Origin: Diphasiastrum complanatum
Taxonomy: Eukaryota; Streptophyta; Lycopodiopsida; Lycopodiales; Lycopodiaceae
Length of the DNA stretch: 64,000 nt
Assembly (NCBI GenBank): GCA_029204225.1
Contig: CM055099.1
Coordinates: 51,107,298-51,171,297 of the forward strand
Direction of reading: 5' to 3'
The translations under genes and the position numbers were made by a program. Shown piece by piece: positions 54,126-64,000 of this stretch. How positions within the stretch are numbered: the stretch's first letter is position 1; every line of letters starts with the position of its first letter. The notes under the pieces were generated by a model. It saw only the letters and a list, made by a program, of their open reading frames with translations, searched no databases and was not told the DNA's origin.

Positions 54126-55930
54126 GGTACTTTGATTAATATCAATAAGAAACAAGCATTTACAAAGCAACACTCAAAATTTTTGCAGAAAACATCTGCG
54201 AAGGTATCTTTATTTACAAATATATCACAAAATATGTACATCATTGGCAGGTGTCAAGCACCACTGCTCTTTGTGTTATCAAAATCTGAATCGATTTGTA
54301 CATCACATGAACCCAATGTCTTTGAATGTGTTTGTCCAAAACATTGAGGTTCTGAATCTAGATCTAAAGATTTAACAACCTCGAGATAAGCTTTAGTAAG
54401 TCCTATATTTTCTGGTATATTTATCGATATAATTGTTTGACGTTCAGCAATGGTGCTACATAGTATGACAACCTAAACAAGCACACTACCCAATCAGGAG
54501 CAGAGAAGGACTCAACAATGTCGCCCAAGCTTGCCTAGTGCTTTACTCTCTTTTTGTGCGCGGGCTTGCATGTCACAAAATGTTTCACCTCTTTTCCATT
54601 GTCGCCAAAGCACAACTTCAAAAATTTGAATTTCCTATGTAAAAATGAATTGACATGGACCAACTGTCCAGCATGGCACTCTCCCTGATACGGTGATATA
54701 ATGGCTTGGCCTATCGCCAAAACAATGTTTGTTTGGAAAGATTGGACTATGTTTCTAATTGCTATTCAATGTTGTTAAGTAGTATAACTTCTTTTGGACA
54801 TGAATAACAATTGATGTTCAGCTATGACACCTGTCTTTCTCATGTAACTAACTTGTGCGGTTTTGTTGTGTGAGATGGTGATAGGTACGTCTTGAAAGTG
54901 GTATGCTTTATGATGCTTTATAGTACTATATTCTACTTTTCAGCTATACTTTACCTTGTTGGATTATGAATAAAGGCTTTAAAAGATTTCAGTCTTGCTT
55001 TGTCAAGAGGAACTAAGTGTAGTCTTGTATCTCTCCTTCTCTTCCATACACTAGCTAAAAAGTTTCAAAAAAATTACTATTTGTCAAAAACGTGAAAATT
55101 CAAGAAATTAGAAAGAAGTTGCAAGATTCAAAAAAGTTGCAAGATAATTCAAAGCAACGTAATTTTTTTGGTAGGTGAGAGGGTTATCTATAGCCATGGG
55201 CTATGTGAAAAACCCACAGTATGTTATGGGACTATACATTCCTGCCACATGTTGTTGTTACACCTGATTTTATTACATGTATACATATTTGGTTTCCTAT
55301 ATACAAAAGTCCATTCCCGCCTTCGGTAAAGTTAGTTAAGAAGGATTCATAGATAACTACTACAATCTAAAAACATATATAGATCAAAATAAGCAGAGTG
55401 CATATAGAGACTTGCCATCTCATCAATCCAAGATAGATGCATCGTTATAAGTTATTGGATCGATGACCTGGCAGAAAATGAAGCATAAACTGAATAAATG
55501 TTGGAAAATGGATTGATGACACGGCACACACAAAATACAAAATCAAACTTTTTCATAGGATTGATGAGCTGTAACATGAGGAATAAGTTAAAATAGAGAA
55601 AAGCATAAACACGGATTGCTAAGTTGTAACACAAAGGAGTCAAACAAAATGTTTTCACATGGATTGATGACCTAGACAAAGGCTATAAATGCTTATGGGA
55701 TAAATGCTATGCCGTGTGTTAAGACCATAAAACAATTCAAAAACCTATGGAAAGCTAATAAAGCTAGCTAAAGTAAAAAAAAAAAAAATTTAGAAAGATA
55801 ATCATAATAACAATATAAAATCTTTAAAAAAACAAAAAATATTAAAATCTAAAAAATAGTGTAAAAAATCTCAAAAAAAATCTTTAAAAAATCAAAACAA
55901 TAATTTTATGCAAAAAAATCCTACGAAAAA
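54126..55930. other. Unassigned region
   Basis: Short frames at 54087-54347 (plus) and 54535-54720 (minus) have ordinary composition but no recognisable motif, and I do not call them. 55730-55930 is A-rich with repeated AAAAAATCTTTAAAAAA strings. Confidence 0.4.
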
Positions 55931-55935
55931 CAAAA

Positions 55936-56135
55936 AATAATGGTTCAGGTTGAAAGCCCAAATTCGGAACAGACAAAGCTCTCATTTGATTTAACAGTAC
56001 TTCCATTTGTTGATCACGTAAAGTGTTCATGGTGTTTATCTCATTAAGCGCTTGGCTTAATGACTGAAAAATTTGCAGATAAGTAGGCATTGGCACCTGA
56101 CCATCGAGAGCTGCATTTGCATTATCGTCTGTCAT
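55936..56135 (-). pseudogene. Possible N-terminus of a retrotransposon gag
   Basis: MTDDNANAALDGQVPMPTYL, then QIFQSLSQALNEINTMNTLR and QQMEVLLNQM, has the acidic start and helical Gln/Leu-rich composition of plant gypsy gag N-termini. It dissolves into an A-rich tail after about 65 codons. No zinc knuckle or pol is nearby, so the call is tentative. Confidence 0.35.
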
Positions 56136-57420
56136 ATTGATTTCCTGAAATGCAAAATTTGCTTAAATTAGTCGAGATTCAATTATCAACCAATAAGTAA
56201 AACGTTCAAAACCTTTATAACTAGCTGATATCATTCAGCAAGGTCTTTCACTCATTTGAGCAAACTTTCGCAAAATCAATATCAGAACAATTAAGCAACA
56301 ACAACTTTTTATGACCAACCACTAACTTTTACAAAAAATTAAGGTTTTCGAAATCCGCTTGAAATGGACCAACTGTGAAAATCGATTAATCAGATCGATT
56401 TTACAAAAACACAACCATTGTCTCAAATCGATATCATTTTGAAAGATCCTGCATGGAACTAACTCAACATGCACTAACTTTTCCAAAAAAGTAAAACTTT
56501 TCCGTAAATAGCCTAGTTGCTAGGAAATCTGCTTTTTGATCTAGAATTGCCAAAAATAGTCACATGCAAGAATTCTACTAATCAAAATCATTGGTTACGC
56601 ATGCAATATGCATTTAAGCATGCACACAGGTCTATCCATACATTTCCATCAACAGGAAAGCACTATACTGATTTACAAGCATGCATGCATCAGAACAACT
56701 CCGAAATTTTGAAAATTTTAGCTCAAAAATTGCCAAAGTTTGGATGGCCGTAACTTTCTCTACAAGGCACCACATTGGTCACTGTAAAGCACAGTACAGA
56801 GGGACAATGGGTCTACAAGGCACTTGTCACGTCACCCTGCACCCCTGGCTTCACACGTGCGAGCATTAAATGCCTGAAAAACAGGTAGGAGGGCGTAGTT
56901 TTGTGGAGAGGTATCATCAAAAAACACATCCCAGTCCAAAAAGCCTTGGATCAGAGGTTACAAGCACTCTACTAAGGTTAATTACAGAGGCATAGAAGCT
57001 TTTAACAGGTCCACCAAGGAATCCTAGGCTCAGATCATGCAAACAATGCATTTTTGGCCTCCTTCAATAAGCAAAACTACAATATGTTGGTGTCTAATGC
57101 ACATCTATCCAAATTGGATGCATTATGGCTCAAATCAGAGGAGATCCAAATATCTTTCAGGTTGTAACAGGAACCAATAGGTTCAAACCCCCAATTGAGA
57201 GGTATTCATGCTCAAAAATCATCAAAAATACACTATTTTTGAATAATTTGAGCCTCCTAATGGTGTCTAATCCCTACCAAACTTCATGAAAGCTTAGAGA
57301 CAGCTTCATTACATCTCTAAAGACGTCCATACCAATTCTTGGCTGAGAAGTTTGAGATCTACCACAAAATTAGTCCAAAAAACCATGATTTTTGACCAAA
57401 TTTGACCAATTTTGACCCAA
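56136..57420. other. Unassigned region
   Basis: No supported gene. A CACACGTGCGAG string at 56853 resembles the LTR palindrome, so decayed LTR sequence may be present. 57360-57425 has repeated TTTGACCAAATTTGACCAAT-type strings. Confidence 0.4.
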
Positions 57421-57474
57421 ATTCATGGCACAACTGAGACGGGTGGTTCCCACTACCATCATGTATAGCTAGAC

Positions 57475-58575
57475 ATGGTGTTTTTTTTGTCCCACTTTGA
57501 TCATAAATGGCCAACCCATTAGATAGACCAGAATTAGGGTTCTAGGTGGACTAGTTTGTGGTCCGAGACGAGCACGACCAATTTTTCAACAAACAAACTC
57601 CAAATAGAGCGATGCTTGAATTGACTATGAGCAAACACCAAGATGAATGAGGATGACCTGACCAAAGCTAAGAAGGGCATGAAACCGTCAAGTTATGGAT
57701 GTTCCTTATGCAATTGGCCTTTATTGTTTGAATAGCAGTGCCATTCCCAGGTTTCGAGGATGCTAAAATTTTGAAGCACTAAACTTTGATTGCTTCCACC
57801 TACTCTGTACACATGTTAGGAACTTGTGAGATGATTTCCAGTATTAGTTCAAAGCGCTTCATTCATAAATACCCATTGATTCCGTGCCATGCATCGAAAC
57901 GCTTACTGAACAGACTATAAACTAGATTCTTGTCCAATTTGTCCTAGTTTGACTGAATGAAGTTCAAATTCAGGTCTACCAGTTGTTGTAGGTAGACAAA
58001 TAGTGAATACACATGTCTTTTTTTTTTGCCTACCTTTGATCATAGATGGCCAGTATGTTAGATAGACCAAAATTAGGATTTCTAGGTGGACTAGTTATTG
58101 ATCTGAGACGAGCCTGGCCAATCTTTAGCAAACGAACTTCGTTTGGATGCTACTCGATTTGACTAGGAGCTAACATCAAATTGAATTAAGATGAATCTAT
58201 CCGAATTATTAAGGGCATGAAATAGTCAAGTTATGGATTGTCGAAATTAGATTATTCATTGCTTGGAAAAAGTAGATCGTTGTGAGGGCTTTCGACTCAA
58301 AGACACATTTGACATGGCCCATACTTAAATGATGGCCATTTTCGTAATGTCACAGGACTATAAGCACATACATGAAGCCATTAAACAGGTTTTTTTTGTT
58401 GTCTCACTTTGCTCATAAATGGCCAGTTAATTAGATAGACCAAAATTTGGGTTTCTATGTGGACTAGTTAGTGATCCAAGATGAGCATGTGCCGTTGTTA
58501 GCAAATGAACTCCAATTTAAGCGATGTTTGATTTGACTAGGACATTGGGCCATGATCATGGATTCCTTATAATTA
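57475..58575. repeat. Three diverged direct repeats of ~190-220 bases
   Basis: Copies at about 57480-57695, 58018-58240 and 58388-58575 each contain a T-run, CACTTTGATCATAAATGGCCA, TTAGATAGACCA-AATTAGG, CTAGGTGGACTAGTT, GAGACGAGC and AAGGGCATGAAA-TCAAGTTATGG in order (the last copy is partial). Spacing is ~540 and ~370 bases. They lie immediately upstream of the CACTA-like gene. Confidence 0.75.
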
Positions 58576-58899
58576 CCACTTGCCTAGTAAGATAGATTCA
58601 TTTTTTTACAGTTTCGAACCATTCATTGAGGTGTTCAGTGGTATTTTTAGCCTTTTTTGCTTGTAGACACTGGTAAAAAGCAATTTTTGTTTTACACAAT
58701 TGTGAGCCATTTTACCATCATAACATCCTTTTTATTGGGACTAGTCATTTTCATGTCAATGGACAGAATGGCCAACTTGGCCAAGGCTGTGAATGAGCTT
58801 GAGATTTGAATTGCTTTAAATTTTTGTAATATATACACACTTATTATATTCTAGTATTTATTATGCACTTATTGCAACAAAATTTACCACACAATAGGA

Positions 58900-60965
58900 T
58901 GAAGTTACAAGTCTCTGATACATGACACTGCTCCAATCAATGAAGATGCAAAAAAAAAGGAGGAGTCCTTTTATTGATGACGAGGCTATAGAAGAGGATT
59001 ACGGTATCATGTAGCCATTACAAGGTATTAAATTTCAAATTATATACTTTTCATGTAATTTAAATAAAATTTGTTGAATTATTTGCAATGTTATTAGAAT
59101 GACTGCCTTCTCCGCCAGATGATCGTGTCCCGCATTCTAGGAGTCATGGGATTGATGATGAGGCAATGGAAGAGCACGATAGTCCCCCACCGCCACCACT
59201 AGGTGCTCAATTACAAAGATTCAAAATGTTGTGCAATTAACTTGTTCACAATTGGATTGTTTGTAATATGATTATTTTCTTGAGTTTGTACTCCTTACGC
59301 CAACATTTTTATCATTTCTCATTAGTATATTGTATTCTTGTTTGTATGCAGATACAATAGGCTCTCACGAGACAATGATTCATGTGCTGAATGATCATGT
59401 CCCATTTGTAGATATGGGTAAGTCCAGTCAAAAAGAGAAAAGAGCACACAGAAGAAAAACATTGAGAGATAAAAAAAATAATAGAGGGTCAAATTGTGGT
59501 GGAAACCACAGATGGAGGACAACCTAGAGGGGATCATCGAGAGAGATTTTTATAGAGATTTCAAAATCTAGTAGCATCTCAAGTTGATCTTACCGTGTCC
59601 AATGTAAAGAGTTGTCCAAGAGTCGATGCGGTAAAGCAAGGACTTGAGGTATAGAACACGTGAAACAATCTTTATAAATCATGTAAGCTTTGTATTTTAT
59701 TCTTAGAATATACTTTAAAGAAAATGTAATTTGTAACATTTTTCCATTGTCATTTGTCTAGGCTTCGTACGATCGTAAAAATGTGGAAAAATATTTCAAA
59801 GACAAATTTTCGCATGTTTTTTGTAATTTGCGACATCAGGTATTCTATTTAAAAAATGTATTGAACCATAAGCTACTTTAGTCTCACAATAAAAAAATTA
59901 TCGAGTTTTTATTTGAAAAATAAATTCATGTTCTATAGTTCATATTATCTAATTATATTAAATATGTGAATTTACAGGTCTTTAAAATTATCACCAATGC
60001 ACGTGTAGAGGGAAAAGAGCCGATTAAGCTTCGTTGGTTGCAAGATCAAGAAAAATGGCTCAAATTTCAACAAATCTATAGTTCTCCAGAACACCAAGTA
60101 TAAATTAGTTCAAAACACCATTCTATTTCACTTGTATATGCAAATTGAAAAGAAACAATAAATGTTTTGTAGAATTTAAATCTTATAATATGTGCATTTC
60201 TAACTCCCATGTTGTTGTTTTCTACTTTCAACAGAAGATGAGAGAACGAAATAGTGCAAATCATGCCAAATTCATGAGGAGTTTGCACGTGGGTCGTGAT
60301 GGTTATGTTGGCCTGAAGGATGATATGGTACACTTTGTAAATCTAAAGCTTGTTGTTAAAGTTTTTTGTAACACTATAAGTATGTAATTTCTTCTTCAAT
60401 TTTGTACTAGGAAAAAGAGTTAGGACGAGAACCATCAGCCAAAGAGCTTTTTATCTGTGCGCACACTTTCAAGCGAAGTAAAAACCATGGGGAGCTCAAT
60501 GAATTTGCAAAGGAAAAAATGCGGGTATGTAAGTTTATTAAAAAAAATTGTTTACATGGTTCTAACAATATGTGGTTTTTTTATTGACATTGCATTTGTT
60601 GTTCCAATTGCTAGAGTTTGGAGGAAACTATAGGAGATGAGACTAGTGTTCCTCTAGATGCTTACTTTGGAAAAGTAAATAGAGGATGTGTCCCAGGATG
60701 TGGCCTTGGTGCAGCACTACCTGATCAAAGGCACAGATCTAACTATGTTAGTATGGAGGAGGTTGACAAACTTGTGGACGCAAGGTTGGATTCACAAGTA
60801 GAAGCAAAGGTGGAGTTAAAGATCAAAGAATTGCAAGAGAGTTCGATACGAATGCAAGCTGAGATTCTTCTGCGCATGACCCAAACCACACCACAGCCTC
60901 TAGAGCCTCATGTATGCATGTGTATACAAAATATTATTTTGTTGATTCAACTTAAAGATTTGTAG
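58900..60965 (+). pseudogene. CACTA/Spm-type transposon protein gene (transposase_24-like), multi-exon
   Basis: Exons with good GT-AG borders are visible at about 59097-59203, 59351-59416, 59485-59648, 59761-59839, 59979-60099, 60236-60326, 60411-60523 and 60615-60912. Together they read DAVKQGLE, ASYDRKNVEKYFKDKFSHVF, IKLRWLQDQEKWLKF, KMRERNSANHAKFMRSLHVG, KELGREPSAKELFICAHTFK and a C-terminal coiled-coil-like part (EEVDKLVDARLDSQVEAKVE). This order fits the plant Ptta/En/Spm transposase family. The D-rich proline segment (DDEAMEEHDSPPPPP) is typical of the N-terminal part. An in-frame TAG in the third listed exon (near 59552) suggests decay. No TNP2-type transposase or CACTA terminal repeat was found. 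Confidence 0.68.
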
Positions 60966-61084
60966 CTAACTCAAATCAACCATTTTATAATATTCATTAA
61001 GGTGTTTCTTGTGCAAAAAGTAAAAAAACAGATCACCAACCTGTGAAGTACTTTTGTAATCAGAACGATCTAAGGGGTTGTAAA

Positions 61085-61774
61085 GCTTGATGGGCTGAGC
61101 TTATGCAAGAATTTGATCATGAGATCCGATATATCAAAGGCAGCTCTAACCAAGTTGCGGATGCACTTAGTCGGATTGGTGAACTAAATGAACTTTCCAC
61201 CCAGATTTCCACTTATCTATATCTTTCACTGAGAGGAAAATGTGAATCAGATTCTCATTTTGGTTCCATCTGGAAGATGATGGAGATAGGAAAAAATGAA
61301 AATGGAATAGAGATTTACTCACAGGGGTCTTAGGTTTCTAGGAAAGGTAAGAAGATAGTGGAACAGTTCTCTATCCGAGGTGGGTTACTATTGTGGAATG
61401 GGAAAATTTGTGTGTCGGCGGATGATGAGTTAAAGAAGAAGATTCTTTATGAGTGTCATGACGTTCCCTGTGCAGGTCATCCGGGTATACACAGGACTTT
61501 GGACTTGGTCAAAAGAGAGTTTCATTGGCCGAAACTCAAGCCATTTGTCGAGTCTTATGTGGTTAAGTGTAGACCTTGCCAGTTAGCCAAAGCTAAACGC
61601 TTAAAGACTGGAGGGTTGCTACATCCCCTAGATATCCCTCAGAAATGATGGGAAAGTATACCTATGGATTTTGTGGTTGGACTTTCAAGGACCCAATGCC
61701 AAAATAAGTCTATTTGGGTTGTGGTGAACTGGATGACGGAGTTAGCTACTTTTATACCAGTCAATAAACTTGTG
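61085..61774 (+). pseudogene. Ty3-gypsy RNase H end and integrase N-terminal half
   Basis: WAELMQEFDHEIRYIKGSSN then QVADALSRI is the end of gypsy RNase H. 61360-61560 gives the H2C2 integrase zinc region (ECHDVPCAGHPGIHRT ... CRPCQLAKAKR), followed by the integrase core start (PMDFVVGLSRTQ, ATFIPVN). A TAG interrupts the RNase H-integrase linker near 61333 and a TGA follows IPQK near 61646. The sequence stops abruptly at 61774 against inverted copia gag. Confidence 0.88.
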
Positions 61775-62117
61775 CACTCTCATCACTTCTCTTCATGCTT
61801 TGGAGAATCTGATTTCTAAGCATGAGAACCCTTGAAGTGTTACTAGACTCATAGATTGATCTTAGAGATTCTCAAACTTCTCTCATTAAATCATTGCTTA
61901 CGTTCATCTTCACACAGTGAAGTGCAAGCCTAGATCTTCTTTTGTATTTAGCTAACTCATGTGCACCTAGAGGTTCATCTTCATCATCAATCAGAAACTC
62001 ATAAAGATCTTGGAGCACCATGAGTGACTCCATTCTCACTTTCCAAATAGCATAATTGGTAGAAAAAAAATCTCTCACTAGCTTTTAAAAAGTAAATGCT
62101 CCAACAGATCCCATCTT
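61775..62117 (-). pseudogene. Element E copia gag N-terminal fragment
   Basis: From an ATG near 62117 the minus strand reads MGSVGAF, then TNYAIWKVRMESLMVLQDLY, KYKRRSRLALHCVKMNVSND and, after stops, TSRVLMLRNQILQSMKRSDE. It is closest to the element C gag. Stops lie near 62099 and 61872. It is cut at 61774. Confidence 0.82.
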
Positions 62118-62735
62118 ACTAGTAAGATTCTACACACAAGATATAGATTTGTTTGAACCTGAAACTCACAAAGGTTTCTAACTTGCAGTGTTTCACTCAA
62201 ATGTTGACTTATAATCCAACAGATGGACCTGTAATCACAATTCTATTAGTCCCTCACAAAGTTGGAATGAAGATAAGATGAAGTGAAAACTACTCTCAAG
62301 CAAATCTTGCCAATCTTGGCTATTTTTGGACAATAACTGACTCTATCTCTCTCTTTCACTTTGATGTACTTTCAAGACCTGGTTTCCACTTTAAGAAGGT
62401 CTGAAATCAGCCTAGATTGATTAGTTCTCATGAAACAAATTCAAAACTAATTAATGGCAAGTGATCTTGGTAGCTTATGCTAGGATTTGCACCAAAAGTT
62501 ACATCAAACTGACACCAGATGAAACTACAGTGATCCAATTAATATGGGATTTTAAATGCTGGTTCAGAGATGCCCACACGTGTGAACAGTATAGATTTTG
62601 ATCCTGAAAAAGTTTGGGATCAAATCCCCTCACCAAATCTTGGATACTAGCTCGCCCTTCCAATACTAGCTTTTTGCACCAAAATTTGCTAAAACTAGAT
62701 TAGTTTTAGACACTGATCAATAGCCTTGTACTTGG
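62118..62735 (-). other. Element E leader region
   Basis: Untranslated leader between the primer site and gag on the minus strand. It contains CCCACACGTGTGAA at 62573-62586. No gene. Confidence 0.6.
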
Positions 62736-62746
62736 CTTTGATACCA
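62736..62746 (-). promoter_or_regulatory. Primer binding site, element E
   Basis: The minus strand reads TGGTATCAAAG next to the LTR, initiator-Met type with one change. Confidence 0.82.
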
Positions 62747-63426
62747 TGTTAAAAGTACAGTACTAAGGACCATAAATGGATCTTTGAATGATCCATAAGG
62801 TTAATTGTGTTCTTGTTAAACAATCTATCAGATACTAGTCATCAAAAAACAAGATCTAGTTTAGCAGCTTGATAGAAAACAGGTAGAGACAATCAGAGCA
62901 TTGATCAATAACTATAATCCGACTTCACACATGTGAAAATGAGGCTGTAGTACGGCCTGTAGACAGTTTTTAGAGTGTGCCAAAGCTGGGTTTCAATGGA
63001 ATCAAAAGCAATCACCATACAATGAGAGAAAACTCGAGTTTCTCCTTGAGGCTCCAAAAAGTTTCTATCTCCTCACTATGGAGAATGGGAACACATAGTA
63101 AAAGACACTTCCTTTGACAAGTTAGGTGAAAATCCAAATAAGGAAGTACTCAACTTTCTTGCCCTAATGTAAAAACCCTAGCCTAGATCCAAGAGTCATG
63201 CTTGGTAGGTGCATGATAGGTACAAATCTCATCATAAATCATGGTCTAGATCCTACAAAGTAGGAATCACTACCAAATGGACACAACCACTCCTCTCTCG
63301 TGGTAACCTACTTTAGGTGTGAATTTACAAGTGGCACTTTGGCCATTCAAGTAACTAATAGACAATATTGATAAAATGTACAATATTCTACATGGCTAGA
63401 TTTGCCAATGTAGGCAATTTTTCACA
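62747..63426 (-). repeat. Element E 5' LTR (minus strand)
   Basis: On the minus strand it runs TGTGAAAAATTGCCTAC to GTACTTTTAACA, 680 bases. It contains TTCACACATGTGAA at 62925-62938, the LTR palindrome with one central change. Only the 5' half of the element survives, so no 3' LTR or target duplication can be checked. Confidence 0.85.
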
Positions 63427-64000
63427 TGGAAAGGTCAGACTGAGGATGTTGATTCATGGGAGAGGGTCAAAAGCATAAATTTTTTTTTTCCTAAGTTCCG
63501 ATTCTGATGACATAATTAGTTCAATGGGGGAAGAATCTTACATCCATAAACCTGTATATGGGATTCAGCATAGTCCTAGACTTGGATACTCGGTACTCTA
63601 GCACTCGATATTATTGTTATTCTGGACTAGGCCGAAAGTGTAATTAATAACCTTGTGAGGACCCAATCAGACATCTAGTGAAATGTGGAGCTATAGTATG
63701 GGTTAGAATGGTTATTGACATGGTGTAGAGCATAAATGGTAATGACTTGTATGATGGAAATATAGTATGCTTTCATGGGCATATGCACAAATAAAGTAGG
63801 TGCTAAATTCTCATGGAGAAACTTGCCCTAATTCCATTTTTGTTGTGATTTTTTATTGCCATTTTTTTCTCTCTACACTTGCAACCTATCTTGTGGCTTG
63901 GGAGTGATTCTATTGGAGATCGATCAATAGATTCTCATTGATTGGATGGTTTACTCCATTATTATTTCTCGTGTGTGTCTTGTAAGCAGAATCTTTAGGT
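63427..64000 (+). repeat. Family F gypsy-type LTR, cut by the window end
   Basis: From about 63560 it aligns with the LTR at 52680-53032. The match runs to the window edge, just before the expected primer site. 63427-63560 is unassigned. Confidence 0.55.

Noticed and set aside
54087-54720. Small ORFs on both strands near the palindrome cluster
   Set aside because: Ordinary length for AT-rich DNA, no motif, and no splice or repeat support.

Overview
The window looks like nuclear DNA of a land plant with a large, repeat-rich genome. I cannot name the species. The evidence is dense Ty1-copia elements with initiator-Met-tRNA-type primer sites, Ty3-gypsy fragments, a CACTA/Spm-like multi-exon transposase fragment, GT-AG introns and long dinucleotide microsatellites. 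I found no complete, convincing host gene, no rRNA or tRNA gene and no CRISPR array. Almost all recognisable coding sequence belongs to transposons.

Layout: 1-2090 is unassigned apart from a possible small two-exon minus-strand gene. 2130-3110 (minus) is the 3' end of a copia-type element (LTR, polypurine tract and tail). 3515-4045 is a degenerate minisatellite. 4600-6445 (minus) is a broken gene of unknown role with a stretch resembling the ParB/sulfiredoxin fold. A palindrome array around 6980 continues at 13053, split by intact copia element A (7187-13047: identical-looking LTRs, TSD ATATG, one 1316-residue gag-pol frame). 13451-29821 is a nested pile. Old copia 'D' remains were invaded by non-coding LTR element 'N' (14201-23644, TSD CTATG). 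The 5' LTR of N was then invaded by element 'B' (15200-20754, TSD TGTCG), and the RT region of D holds a solo LTR (25053-25780, TSD ATTTT). 33574-39794 is copia element C, with two frameshifts and no matching TSD. 41170-50500 is a mosaic of broken copia and gypsy pieces, mostly on the minus strand, including a solo LTR at 46994-47641 (TSD ATGTT). 50507-51539 (minus) is an unrecognised coiled-coil ORF. 52680-53050 and 63560-64000 are two copies of a gypsy-type LTR. 57475-58575 carries diverged repeats just upstream of the CACTA-like gene (58900-60965). 61085-61774 is a gypsy RNase H/integrase fragment fused to the inverted 5' end of copia element E (61775-63426).

The most interesting object is element B. 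It has LTRs with no difference that I could see, a normal primer site and polypurine tract, and a gag closely related to that of element A. In place of protease, integrase, reverse transcriptase and RNase H it carries about 760 codons of open frame that I do not recognise. It looks like a recently active non-autonomous retrotransposon served in trans by A-type elements, with a large coding region of unknown function. A relic with the same 3' tail lies at 2925-3110. A second cross-cutting signal is a 14-base palindrome, TTCACACGTGTGAA (G-box core CACGTG), found exactly or nearly so in at least six otherwise dissimilar LTR types here.
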